Positions 1 through 12,187 of a DNA stretch of 64,000 nucleotides are shown one piece after another. This stretch comes from Tomocerus qinae (taxonomy: Eukaryota > Arthropoda > Collembola > Entomobryomorpha > Tomoceridae). Under the pieces are notes generated by a model. That model did not search any database, had not been told where the DNA came from, and worked only from the letters and a program-made list of their open reading frames with translations. Every line of letters begins with the position of its first letter. Position 1 is the stretch's first letter. The DNA is taken from positions 110,391,375 to 110,455,374 of the forward strand of contig CM034546.1 of NCBI GenBank assembly GCA_020055645.1. Reading direction: 5' to 3'. The translations under genes and the position numbers were made by a program.

Positions 1-32
1 TTGTAACTGCATTCATTTTTAGAATCACTTAC

Positions 33-2484
33 CAATAGCATATAGGTTTCCGCCTTAGTGTTCGGCACAGTGCCTATTGAGGAATAAACGTTAATAATTC
101 TTGAGATTGTGTAAAATGTAAATACTAAACTAAAGGACTAACCCTTTCTCCACAATTTTTTTCTTTGCAAACATTGACGCATTCCCCCAATGGAGAGCAT
201 TTTTTATCCAAAGGACAATCGGAATCCGCTCCACACCCTTGAGAACAATTCGGCGGTGTTCCAACTGCACCTAAAGATATCATTTGTAGATTTCAACAAT
301 ATTTTTCAATGAACAACAAATGTTATGCTTGACTATCTAAATAATAGTCCAACCTGTTACACACGTGCATGTATTTTTGCCACTTATTAGCTGACATTTA
401 CCAAAGGGTCCACATCGTGAAGGATTGCAATAATTTTTTGATACATCTTGTGAAACAATGGCAATTGAATTACAGTCCGATGAAGTGGAGTTTCTTGAAT
501 ATCCGTTTTTGCATACACAAGTAGGATTTCCTTCTTCATCATATTGGCACTCTGAATTTTTGCCACAGATGTGATCTACACAACGGCTAACGCACTCATA
601 AATTCGATCACCACGTTTTTCACATTTTTGATGTTTTAAGCAGTCCCTATCAGTCACACAGCCAAGTGTGCAGTCAGAACCGCGACGATATGGCTTACAC
701 ACCTAAAAACACACAACGAATTTAATACATTTAATTCATAAGACATAAGCATCTAATTAATTGCTTTTTGGCTCTCTGGGAATGGAAATCATTTTTATTC
801 ACTTATACTACCAGATGACTTACTTAAATCTTATCAGTGACAGTAACAATAATTTAAGCTGTCTTTAAAATTCATATGACCCAAACCCAACCATACCATT
901 CGACTTGTCCCATATACCATGCATTGGAAAACAGGAGAAAACTCATTCAAATATTATTTTCAGAACTGTGTAAATAGAGCTTATGCTTCAAACTTACGCA
1001 TTTGGGATGACCGTCATATACTTTGCAGTCTTCATGAGATGCGCATCGAAATGCTTTGCATGGATTTGATATTCGTTCATTTGATCCTGATTCTCCGGAT
1101 GCTGGTTTGCCAGATGCTTGCACTATAATATAGCAACAAATCAATAGCCCTTGATGTTAACAGACTAAGAACAAAGTAGTGTAGTTAATGCAGGTATGTG
1201 AAGTGAGACTGAGTGTTATTCATTTAAGTATTCGACACGGCAGAGCCGGTAGTGTATTAGAGAATACATGTCATTTTTACAAGCAAGAACAAAAGTGAGA
1301 CACTGATATTTTAGCACTAACCTTTATCTTTAAATTTCATCAGAGTGAATTCAATTATTTGCATTTCGCCTTCTTTGTGTGCTTCACAAATATATTTACC
1401 CTCAATATTTGCTCCAAAATCTTCATTGCTTTCAAAACTTTTAAGAAGAGAGCTCAAGTACAGAGTGAATCCTCTTCTTGGATCATAGGGTGCTACCGTC
1501 GAATTCAATGCCTCTTGCATAACTCCCTATACCAGTCATCAATACAAATAAGTCAAAATTAACAGATATACACCAAGATTTGATGATATTATTTTATTTT
1601 GTATTTGTTGGCTGTATAACTTGCATTTTCAACCCTTTTTAACTGAACTGTTACACTTTTAGAACTAACTGGGCAAGGAATTGTTGCTTGTGAGTCGGAG
1701 ATGGAAAACAAAATCTCTCTTCCCTTTGCAATAGTAAAAATTCTTTTCCCTGTAACAAGAATTAGTGTTTAAATAACATTAGTAAATCTGTATTTTAAAT
1801 AGATGCACTTTATCTCTAAATGCGGCTGAATACGTTTTATTAAGTATGTCTTTAACTCACTCAGTTTTAGAATACATGTTTAATACTGGTAAGGTTTTTA
1901 GCTCATATTCATTTGTGGATTTGCTCTGACTTTTAAGGTAGAAATAGTAAGAATATGAAAATTTTAAAGTTTGCAAAATACATAACCTGGGATATATATG
2001 TGAAAACTACTGAAGATCTCGGGAGATTCGGAGTAAATGCACTTATATTGTCCAGAAAAATCTTCTTTTACATCTGCCAATTGTAACACAGCAGTGTTTA
2101 TATATGTGCCATTATTTTCATCCTCTATGACACTGGTATTAGATGACAACACAGGGACCTATAGTTTATTAGATATCAAAGTAATTTGCTATTCCAATTT
2201 TTGCTGTGTATAATATGCTTCTCGGAAGGAAACGAATAATCAACGCTTTTCATTACCCCGTATCCATTGTATATGATTTGTACACTCTTTCCTAATCCTC
2301 TACACTGAATTAAGATGGTTTCTCCTATATTTACCGTTAAATCTGTTAAAGTATTATTCTGAATTTTATAAGACTGTGTTTGCTTATCTAACAAAAATAT
2401 TTCAGCTATAGGAGGATTATTATCTTCCGAAGCAAAGCAACACCATGCACTAAAGAATGAAATAAAGAACAGAATTAATCTCAT
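33..2484 (-). CDS. Secreted Ig-Ig-EGF/dumpy-like protein, paralogue B (3' part outside window)
   Basis: Exons (minus strand): 2484-2257, 2158-1987, about 1756-1610, about 1537-1322, 1116-998, 702-354, 270-143, 73-33; the gene continues past the left edge. It opens with a hydrophobic signal peptide (MRLILFFISFFSAWCCFAS). Ig domain 1 uses the Cys in LIQCRG and in GQYKC; Ig domain 2 uses TIPCPV and GKYICEA, with PYDPRRGF between them, a pattern typical of the second Ig domain of PDGFR/VEGFR-family receptors. After a short linker come cysteine-rich modules (for example CGPFGKC, CTCVTG, CGADSDCPLDKKC, KNCGERALC) of the EGF/dumpy type. No transmembrane segment or kinase lies in the visible part. 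The exon 3/4 junction is uncertain: a phase-0 donor after VTVQLKR, or a phase-1 donor a few codons later with a shifted acceptor. It lies about 1.1 kb downstream of paralogue A and shares its layout and intron phases, so a tandem duplicate is the best reading. Ligand and function are unknown. Confidence 0.8.
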
Positions 2485-3593
2485 TTTCCTAGAAATGGTA
2501 AAAGGGATTATTATGATTTAAATGACGAAATGGAATTAGGATTATGTATAATAAAATCTGTTGGGGAGAGATATTTATTTGTAGGTGAAATGGAGTCTAA
2601 TTGCCACAATAACAAACGGTGACCCAAGACGAAGGTGAATATCATGCTGCTTATGATAGATGATTGGGTATTCAAATGCAAAATTAAATATTTTGCTATG
2701 TATTAGTATACGCTTTGTATAATCATAGTCATAGTATTATTGTAGTGTTGTTAATAGTATGAACTGGGGTCTGTGCTCCTTTCTGTCCGGTTTGATCTTC
2801 ATGTTTTCCTAGTACGGTGTTTATATTGGCTTTTGCTTACGAACCTGTCATACCAGTAGAACAGGTCAAAAAGCATTTTATTTACGTCAGTTTCGTTCGT
2901 TATCTCTATGTAATAGCAATCCTCTGACGTATGGAAGATAAAGAGCACTAAATAATTTACCTATACTTTACGTATGTATGTTTGGATATTTCGAAGATAT
3001 ATATTTCATATTATTTCATAATTCCCTATTTGCACCTTCACCTAACACAGAATTAGAATTACAGACATTTAGTATGCAAGACATAGTTTTTCTTCTGCAT
3101 TTGAGTGATCTATATCTTGTATTTATGAGATGTTGAGAGGTCATGGAGGTCATAGTATTATCATAAATGACAATTTTTATACCGAATTGGAGTCATTTCA
3201 TCACGAGTAAGTAACATTGGGTTAGGGACTAGTAGATAAAAAGTTGCTAAAAGATGATCTTTTTCTTGTGTCAATATTTCAAAACTTGTTCATAGACTGA
3301 TAAAGATATAATATAGTAGGTATAGTCGCCAAAGTCTATGAAATTGAAATGGATTGTAAATATGAAGTGGAGTATGCAATTAATACATTATAATTACCAC
3401 ACATTATTGATTGACTTTATTTAAGGTACCTCACACATAACCAACTGAGACGTAAAATAAGTACCTACTTAATTGTAGTTTAACATTTCGGAGGGAATAA
3501 TACGGCAGAGTATTCATCTCAGGCTTACATTACACACAATCTTAAATATTATGCGTTGACAGGCTGGTGGATTCGATGATTGTTTGCCACTTG
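2485..3593. other. Intergenic spacer between paralogues A and B
   Basis: AT-rich DNA between the stop of paralogue A and the start of paralogue B, about 1.1 kb. It should hold the 3' UTR of A and the promoter of B. A minus-strand AATAAA at 3421-3416 is the only signal picked out; no coding exon or repeat was recognised. Confidence 0.6.
3416..3421 (-). other. Candidate polyadenylation signal of paralogue A
   Basis: AATAAA on the minus strand (TTTATT on plus), about 175 bases past the TGA at 3596-3594. The position is normal for an animal poly(A) signal; no transcript evidence is available. Confidence 0.4.
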
Positions 3594-6500
3594 TCAAGCA
3601 GTCACGATTATTTGGCAGTTTCCTGTAGCATCAGCTTGGTAGTTCTTTTTACAACGACAAGAAGGGTCATGATTTTCGGTTGTGCAGACTTGATTAACCC
3701 CACATCCCATGATGGTTTTGCATGGATCTATGCATTTTTTGTTCATACACGCAGCTTCCGATGAACAGTTCTCGTTTGATTCACACTCAATGCCTTTCTG
3801 ACAACCGCTATAAGGATCACCTATTGTAAAATGTTTATCAAGGTAAGCATATTTTAGTTAAATTAAGATGTTTATTCCTGGAGCTACTTAATAGTGTTAA
3901 TTGTAAATCATTGTCTTACCGTAATAGTCAGGCAAACATTTGCACGATTTTGGATCTGTTTCTTCATTACAAAATGCAAAAGACCCACATGGCAGAGGAT
4001 GACAATGAACATAGTTTGGTACCCAAAATGTCCCTGGTGTAGTTGCTGGTGTAGTTACTGGTGATGAATCTAGTATGTAATAAGATAATACCAAATAGCT
4101 GTCAGGGCAAAACGGTAAAGCACTTTCAGATAAATGTTTTGGGTTTTAGCAATGAATATTTTTGTTACAATCATATAGTCAGATGCTTTCACCATTCATG
4201 CACGTTCACCTTTTTCCCCTGAGTACACATAATAATCGTCATTGGTATTATTTGGTGAACGTGCATGAATGGTGAAAGCATCTGACTATATGATTGTAAC
4301 AAAAATATTCATTGCTAAAACCCAAAACATTTATCTGAAAGTGCTTTACCGTTTTGTTTGACTTCCTCCAATTGTTCAGGAACGCAGCCTTTCCCGAGTT
4401 TCATCTTAAAAGATTCGTTGCATTCACAAATGACTACTCCTTCTTTTAAAACACATTTTTGATTAATATCACAAACTACTCCTGTACATGGATCGGAAAT
4501 CGATTCATTGTCTTTTGTAATATTTTCATTTTGAACTAGCGACGGAACAGGGCCTGCAAAGAGAAAGCATTGCTTACATTTGCAAGTAAAATCAGTAACT
4601 ATAACTTACAATGATAATGCACGAAATTACTATAAAATACAAATGTGGTTGCTATTGAATACCGTACTTATGTGAAAATAATCCCCCCAACATTTCCCAA
4701 CTTGTAGATAAGCTAGATATTGATATTCATCATATTTAAAATATTTTCCTCAACATATATTTTAACCCAATCTCATCTCAACCCGTCTTCAAATACTAGA
4801 ACGAGTTGCTTTACTTTGTCTTTATACTTTACTGCAGTTGTCTTTACCTTATGCGGGACTTCAAAAGATATTACTTACCGCATTCAACCACTGGGTTTCC
4901 TTCATAGCCATCAGGACAAGAGCAAGTTGCTTTATGATTTATCACATTGCAATATGCATTCTGTCCGCAAGGAGTTTTTGATTGACATGGATCTGCACAA
5001 TAATTATCTTTGGTTGAACATGAGAGTTCTTTCGGGCAATCTGAATTGCCGTTGCAAGGTAATTCACACCCTTCATAAGGGTTTCCTTTAAATGGCTCAA
5101 TACATTCGCAGGTGGCCATTTGGTCAAACACTTTACATACTGCTCGGTGTCCACAGGAAGTTGCATTGCAAACGTTAGCATCCAGGTCTTCTTCAATTTC
5201 AGGATATTCTGTTTGATCATCATTGTATTCTTCAGGTATGATGTCATTTTTCAGTCGGTCTATATTTTAATATACTCTTTAGTGATCTTGAGAGAATGAT
5301 CTTCAACATATTAATAATGGGCAGGAAAAATAAATGAGCATTTACTTTGTATGCAAGTACCCTCGACGCATTTCTCTCCAACTTTACAGGAATCGTCATT
5401 TCTACATTTAATTTTCGTACAGCCAATCCATGGGTTGCCATCAAAGAGTGGCATGCACTTTACAAAGTTGAAAATCAAGCACAGTTATTAAACAATACAG
5501 AGAGGAATTTACTACCAATATGCATCAAGAAATAATGCTCAATAAGATTGTTGGTAAAGATTGCTATAAATTCTAAACATGTATGATTAAAAATATGTCT
5601 TTCGCCGACCGCCCTCGGGCGCACGCAAACCTTGCCGTAAATTTGTCATTATATGAGCGAGCCTGCCGAAGGCAGCCCCAGCGTGTAAAATATGCAAGGT
5701 TATTTTACTACGCGGGGCGCGAGTGATATATAATGTACATTTATCTCAAAAACTTTAAAAAGTCAACTTACAGAACAACTAGCAGCTCCTTTGTAATTTT
5801 TACATATAGTGTTAGGACCACATGGAGAGCTGAGACATGCCTCCAAATTTTCAGAAGAACTTTCTAGAGAATTTAATTCATAAATCCGCATAAGTATGTA
5901 TTATACTATTATAAACGGTAAAAAATAGCCCTGATGAATACTCGCGCTGTAATAATACATGTACAGTTATTAACCAACCTTTACTTCCAGATGATGGGGT
6001 AGAATGTGGTGGTAGGCAAACAGGTATGTGCTTATTAACCACGCATTTTCTTCCTTCGCAAGGATTTTTTAAAATACAAGGATCAACGCATGTTCCATTT
6101 TCGACAAAACATGCCAGGTTATTAGAACAATGCCTATTATAATTACATCCGTCTACTCGACATCCACTATATGGACTACCCCTGAAACCTAGAGCGTAGT
6201 CAAAAAAGAGAAATGCATATTATGACAATCCCGGAATAACATATTTATGTACTGCCTGTAGAAGAACCATTAACAGGTAAATGTACAAAATACAAGTTAC
6301 AAATAATACGAATGAATAATAACCTGAAGCACAACGACAAGCTGCTTGATTATTAATGACTATACAATCAGTATTAGCGCCACAAGGGGATACAGATGAA
6401 TCGCATGGAGATCTAACGATTTGATGTGGTTTCTCCACGTTAATTTCGCTCTCAGGACGGCAATCGACATACGCATCTCCCAATGTACCTCTCGGACAGT

Positions 6501-9030
6501 TACAAACGGGATAGTGGTTGACAGTTCTTTATTTCCCGCAAACATATAATTATTAAAATAAATTTAAGAAGACAAATTGTAAAGAGTAATATGTGATACT
6601 TGTAGTACCTGCATTGAGCTCCTCTACCACAAACACCTGCTCGACAAGGATTTTCGCATTTTTTCTCCACAGTACAGGCTTTGCTTAATGGACCTATGGA
6701 AGTTACAAAGAAAAGTTAGAACTACAATATACAATTTCGTGGTAACAGTTGTACGTATAGAAATAGAATAGAATACACATACAATGCAAGTCACTTTCAC
6801 ATTCATTACGACAGTAAGGAGGAGATCCCACGTAACCACTGTAAGACAATAAGACACTTTAGACAAGTTAAGTAGCATAATATGGCCTTGTAAGTAATTG
6901 GGTACTAGTTAAAGTATTCAATTTCAAGCGACATCACTCAAATTGTATATAGTCCACCAAAATGTTAATTTGTTTTCAGAAATAGGCAGTAGACCAAATC
7001 TTAATTGCCAATTAAAAGGTTTAATAGTATAATAGGTTAATTAGGTTTAGGTTTATAATGACAATTTGGTGAAGACAACTGTTTTTTGATTTATTAATTT
7101 ATGAGATTTAACCTTTGGCATGTGCATAAGATACGTAGCCCATCATATCGACATATCGACTTGTCGCCACAAGGATTTGGCTCGCAAGGACTCGTTGCTT
7201 CTGGTTTATTTGTTGTACTATCGCGTAATTTTTCAGTAGTAGGGCCTTCTGGCGTTTCTATCTTATTACACTCTAAACTGTATGGATCTCCTGTGTACCC
7301 TGCGTAAAAATAAGACGTAAAAATGTTATCGACATGAAAGAAGTTAGCTTGCACAACTATTGTAAACATGAAACTTAAAATATTTATCTGTCATAAAGCT
7401 AAAATTAACGTTTTACCGTTTCTGCAAGAGCAGTGTGGAACATGGTTGGCAATATAGCAGTTGCTGTTCTTTGCACATAAAATTGTACATGGGTCCACGC
7501 AATTTTCTTCAATACAAGCAGTGTCAGACGAACATTCTGCGTTTATTTGACATTTTTGAGTTTGATTTGACGTAGAAATTGTCGTGGTCCTTATGGTTGT
7601 AGTTGTGCTTGTGGTGCTGGTAGCTTCATGAGATTCTTTTAAAACAAAGCTTAATTAGTAGACATTATCAAAATATTTAATTTCTAAATAACAAAAATAA
7701 GACTTCTTAAGTTTAGAAAGAAATTGATCTCGATTTGATCAACAGTAAGAAATTACAGAACAGTTCATATGCTTCATTTGGAGAAAGTTATTTTCTCCTT
7801 AAATGTATTAGTACACAATAAAACTTTCCCCAAAAAGGAAAGCCCTTCTAATGCAAAATATACATGTCATTAATAATCTGACAAAACTTTATTAGCCTTA
7901 ATTAACTCACCATCTTCTTTACTTCCTGGTGATTCGTCTAAAACAAGATTATACTCAATCATCTGAAATCTGTGATTATAGCCCGCTGAGCATATGTAAA
8001 ATCCTTGAGGATCTGAAAACTCCTTCAATTTTAGAATATAGCCCAGTTTAGGGTCAAACGAAATGGAATCATTCATCGGGCACTGCAGTTGTCCCTGTAA
8101 GTAATTAAATAATCACATATCCAGCATTAAATACCAAACCAAAATTGAAGGATATCACACATGTGATTAATGCATTAGTAGTCATTGAATCAATCAGAAC
8201 CTTTGCAGAGAAACTCATTTTGAAGCAAAATTGTGTTACACAATAATGAATCTATGAACTTTTCTTCGACAAAAGCATTAAAATTATTTTCATATGACAT
8301 ACATTTATAGATTTCTGTATTGTAACTGAGGAGTTCGGTTGACTTAGACCACATGGAATTCTAACATATTCATCAGTCTCCCTATACGTAATATTTTCGT
8401 TTCCCTTTGTGGTAAACAGAGATGCACCTGTTAGTGAAATTGAAGTATGATTACATTTTAATGATAATACATAACAGATACCAAAAACGCATGGACATAA
8501 GATAAAACCGTACAAGATTAAAATGATCGCATAAGAATGTAATTTTTAACAATCGAGGAATTTTCATATAACGAATAACCTGGCGAAAACAAGTAGATGT
8601 AGGTAGAAATATTAGAATCGCGTATGCTTCTGCATGTATAGTTCCCAGTATCTTGTTCTTCAAGATTTCGTTGAAAGCCCAAGTACATTGTGGCAATAAA
8701 TTCTTTATGACCAGAGATCGTAGTGAGATTTGTAGAAAATTCTGGTGATCCAAGCCCAGTGTATAACCATTGAACCAAGAAAGGGGCTCGGCACTCAAAA
8801 ATTAATTTTGTAGGAGCTACACTGTTAACTTTACTTTCTATCAGCAAATCTGAATTCTGTGACACATTCAAATCTTCATAACTAGAATTCTTTCCGGGAT
8901 CGTTCGGATCGACACTTTTTAAAACTCTTACTACCGGATATTCTATATCTGACGAAATTATGAGAGTAAATAAATTGATTATTATGGTCACCACCATTAG
9001 AAAACGTAAAAACTTGTGATTGCTTGCCAT
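3594..9030 (-). CDS. Secreted Ig-Ig-EGF/dumpy-like protein, paralogue A (complete)
   Basis: Fifteen coding exons: 9030-8580, 8427-8303, 8094-7911, 7635-7417, 7299-7113, 6838-6783, 6693-6609, 6526-6324, 6188-5979, 5863-5772, 5457-5346, 5259-4879, 4553-4350, 4069-3920, 3820-3594. They total 2,886 nt, an open frame of 961 residues with every phase matching. A signal peptide (residues about 1-27, hydrophobic [17 protein letters not shown]) is followed by Ig domain 1 (LIFECRAP to DTGNYTC) and Ig domain 2 (VRIPC, FDPKLGY, FYICSA). These spacings and motifs resemble domains 1-2 of VEGFR/PDGFR/PVR receptors. A Thr/Ser-rich linker (about 255-275) leads into repeated cysteine modules of EGF/dumpy type (for example CGQNAYC, CSCPDGYEGNP, CGPNTIC, NPCGDKSIC) to the C terminus. 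There is no transmembrane segment and no kinase, so the product should be secreted, possibly a matrix protein or growth-factor binder; that role is inference. Many N-X-S/T sites are present. Paralogue B follows in tandem. Confidence 0.87.
4108..4356. repeat. Perfect 103-bp inverted repeat across a splice donor
   Basis: Arms 4108-4210 and 4254-4356 are exact reverse complements over 103 bases, with a 43-base spacer. The right arm contains the last 7 bases of exon 13 of paralogue A (exon end 4350) and its GT donor; the left arm is intronic. The exact match implies a recent inverted duplication or an assembly fold-back. Confidence 0.95.
5600..5735. repeat. GC-rich insertion in intron 10 of paralogue A
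   Basis: A GC-rich block stands out in an AT-rich intron. It contains short hairpins (CGCCC-TC-GGGCG; CTGCC-GAA-GGCAG) and an imperfect inverted GCAAACCTTGC / GCAAGGTT pair. It looks like a small interspersed element or MITE, but neither ends nor target duplication could be fixed. Confidence 0.35.
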
Positions 9031-10498
9031 TTTGTCCTTTAGATTAGCTCACACTTATAAACCTTATAATTCTTACTTCAAATTTTGAATTGAAAGAAAT
9101 AAGTATTTAACAATCGCTTTAGAACCAAGTCATGCATCGCAAACAAACCGAGTAGCTACTACCGTTGCTACTTGCTGACTACTACATGACGAAGTCGCAA
9201 CTGTCTTTAACTACTGGTCAACTCCTTAGTATCGAAATAAAAATACGTGTAATTCGTTGTAAATACTTACCCAAAGATGTAAAATGTAAATGTAAACATG
9301 CTTGACAAGTGCACAGTTGCTAGCTTGTAATAACATTAGTAAGTACAATAGTTCAGCCTAGTAATAATAATATGAGTCATTTGAGGCTGGCAGAGAATAA
9401 AGAACTTAAATAGTATTATTACATACTTAGCACGTACTGTTAAGTGACATAGTATGGAAAGAGTCATTAATTATTACTTTACTACTGAGTGAACTTATGA
9501 CTTACTTTACAAGTAACTTCTTCAAAGCTCAACATGAGAATAATCTTATCTTATGAACATGCATAATATTGCGTGCTTAACACCTATTTACATGCAGCGT
9601 GTTTACGTGTGTGTAAGTATGCTTATTGGCAAAAAGGCAAATAATTTTTTCATTTCATTTTGCAACAACTTTCTGACTGATATGATGCTATCAAACTAAA
9701 AACAGTTAGAAGAATAAACTTACAAGTTTCTCAACTAGAAGATCCTATTCCTAGTAACTCAAGTAGGTAGCTACTGTACCTGCACAACCCATTCATGATA
9801 CTACAACGGGATTATCGATTGTCAACTTAGATATTACTGTTAAACTCAGGGATCATTTCCTCTATTTATTTTATGCCACGGGTTGGCAGGTAATCGGTGC
9901 ATAAAAAACTGTTTACGATAAAACTGGTTTTGAACTTAGCAAGGCAGGGCTGGAATGACAGCGAGTAGACTATAAGCATGTGCCTTTTAGTAGGTATACA
10001 TAACATTCAGTCACACCATATACTAGAATATACATGCAAAAAATTCTATACCTAGCATTTTCTAATATCAGGAAATGTTTAACGTAAATGCAGATACATT
10101 GTGCTGGTACTGACGTATTATCGTGTAAGTAAATTATATCTATGTCTGTCTGTGGATTTGATATTTCTAGATGATTTCGTCGATAAATTATATTGGGAAA
10201 ATAGATTAGTATTGCTCCAGTATCCACATTACCGTAGTCCTACTTGATATTATATAGGCATAATGAATGAAGCACTCGGGAATGGCATACAATATGTTAT
10301 TGGCTTTGGTATTTATACGATGGATGGATTTCCAAACTTTGAACTTTTTAAGTTCCAATAAAGATTTGTCAGTTAGCTAAAATTCTGCATATACATATAT
10401 AGTAAAACCATTTATAAATTCAGATTCCACATCCAAATACAAGTAATAGTTACGGACAGATTTTCCGACTTTCATATTCCCATTTAAATTACACATAA
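9031..10498. other. Intergenic region upstream of paralogue A
   Basis: AT-rich DNA that should contain the promoter of paralogue A at its left end. No coding exon, RNA gene or clear repeat was recognised. Confidence 0.5.
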
Positions 10499-10790
10499 AC
10501 TTTTTTTAGGAGAATCCCTAAGGATCTGAGACCATTGGTCCTACACCCATACTTTAAATGTAAAAAAGATACGTCGAAACCTGTTCTATGCAGGACATAT
10601 TGAAAATTTCACATTTTTGTCTTCTACTTCAAGATATAAGGTTTAACGATAATATCTTGAAGCAGAAGACAAAAATGTGAAATTTTCAATATGTCCTGCA
10701 TAGAATAGGTTTCGACGAATCTTTTTTACATTTAATGTATAGGTGTAGGACCAATGGTCTCAGATCCTTAGGGATTCTCCTAAAAAAAGT
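10499..10790. mobile_element. Fold-back (MITE-like) element, 139-bp arms
   Basis: Arms 10499-10637 and 10652-10790 are inverted copies differing at only a few positions, around a 14-base loop. The ends read ACTTTTTTTAGGAGAATCCC. Nearly the whole 292-bp element is a hairpin, as in fold-back MITEs. No transposase and no convincing target duplication were seen. Confidence 0.7.
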
Positions 10791-10944
10791 ACGAATTTCC
10801 AATTTCGCATAAAATCGGAATTACATTTACCCTCTATGAGAATTTTTGCTAGTTGCCTAGCAACATCCCCACTTGTGGCTGAGACAGGTAAAGGGTTTCA
10901 AAAAATATACCCTACTCTAACAGGTTAATTTAAAGTGGTATAAC

Positions 10945-12179
10945 CAAGGTGGGCTAAATTTCTATAGCGACGCTTGTTTTGCTTATACACAGGTGGGGAA
11001 AGGACCATTATTTCGGGGGACAAACTCTGGGACAAAAATATGAATTTTTGTCCCAGCAGTCCCGTCCCCATCTTAGATTCCTTATGCGTATTTCACATAT
11101 TAACAGGCGTCTACTATTGTCCATTGCTAGAATTAGCGATGGTTAAGCAGTGTGTCAAGTGTTGCACAAAAAGGTAGCCCTTCTGCTCGTGTTTTATTTT
11201 GGAATGCATGGTTGGATTTTGTGCTTTGTTGCGGAGTTTTTAAAGCGAACCTCGCTAATTGGTAATGGATTCGTTGGCTACTTATTTAGGTGTAGCATTT
11301 ATAATTTAAAAGTGCCTATTTCGGAATGAACTTCCTCAAGAAGTTCGCTGCGCTTAATCTCTGAGGTTCACATGGGGCCAGGTCAATGAGTTTGAAGGAA
11401 CATGATCATGAACATTAAGCAACTTCCCATTGCCCCGGAGGAGCTGAGGCTGGAGTATGGACTCCGGTTGAAAATCTTTGTTAACCAGTGACTGAAATTG
11501 GGAAATTGCCGGTTGAAATGCTGTAGATTAGTAGATTAATAGATTAATAGTGTCGATTTCAGAATGAAATTCCTCAGGAATTTGCTTGTGGGTTAGGTTA
11601 GGTTAGGGGACAATGAGTCAAATTGTACTCTGGATTATAAAAATTTAGCACCTGCCCTAGTTGGAGTGAGTGGATGAATGGAGTATGGACGAGGATAAGT
11701 AGGGAACGAGAATTTTATTATTTATTTAATTATTTTCTAAACCCATTACAGTTAAGCTCTCAGAATGTCCACCTCTATCTATTTAGGGACTTGAAATTGT
11801 CAAAAAACGAGATTAAAGTCTCTTTTCATTGGTGGATGTATTTTGCCCACGGGATTGCATATTTCCATGATTGCAATTGTTGCGTGTTCCATTGCATAGA
11901 TTGCATCGTGAGTTTAATAGTACTTTAATCTCGTTATATAGGTATTAAGTACTTCTTATTAATTTGGAAACTAAATGACTATCAATTTGTATGGTATCTG
12001 TATGATCATTCTAATGAAAATGAGTTCCTAACATTTTCCTAACTGAATTTGGATTGGTACCACGAGCTGGGACGATCCGTCCCAGAGTTTGTCCGAATCA
12101 TTTCAATGGTAATATGGAGTCCTTTCCTCACCTGTGTATCTACGATAAATGTATTGCTATAGAAATTAAGCCCACCTTG
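10945..12179. mobile_element. hAT-like non-autonomous DNA transposon
   Basis: A 1,235-bp segment bounded by inverted CAAGGTGGGC and flanked by an identical 8-bp direct repeat GGTATAAC at 10937-10944 and 12180-12187. The inverted similarity continues about 65 bp inward (CAAGGTGGGCT.AATTTCTATAGC... ACACAGGTG.GGAAAGGAC). An 8-bp target duplication with CA-starting ends is the hallmark of the hAT superfamily. No transposase-length frame exists inside, so the element needs a transposase in trans. The interior holds two diverged related segments (about 11330-11470 and 11550-11700) and a short TTAGG run. Confidence 0.8.
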
Positions 12180-12187
12180 GGTATAAC

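Noticed and set aside
919..1128. Plus-strand frame opposite exon 5 of paralogue B, and similar frames at 3567-3764, 4720-5091 and 7101-7307
   Set aside because: They are antisense shadows of cysteine-rich exons whose minus-strand phases and splice sites all agree.
2176..2256. Continuation of exon 1 of paralogue B to the in-frame stop at 2176
   Set aside because: A GGG/GTAATG donor at 2257/2256 joins in phase to an exon that completes the Ig domain, matching paralogue A; reading through would truncate the domain.
11593..11608. Telomere or interstitial telomeric block
   Set aside because: Only three TTAGG units, inside a transposon.
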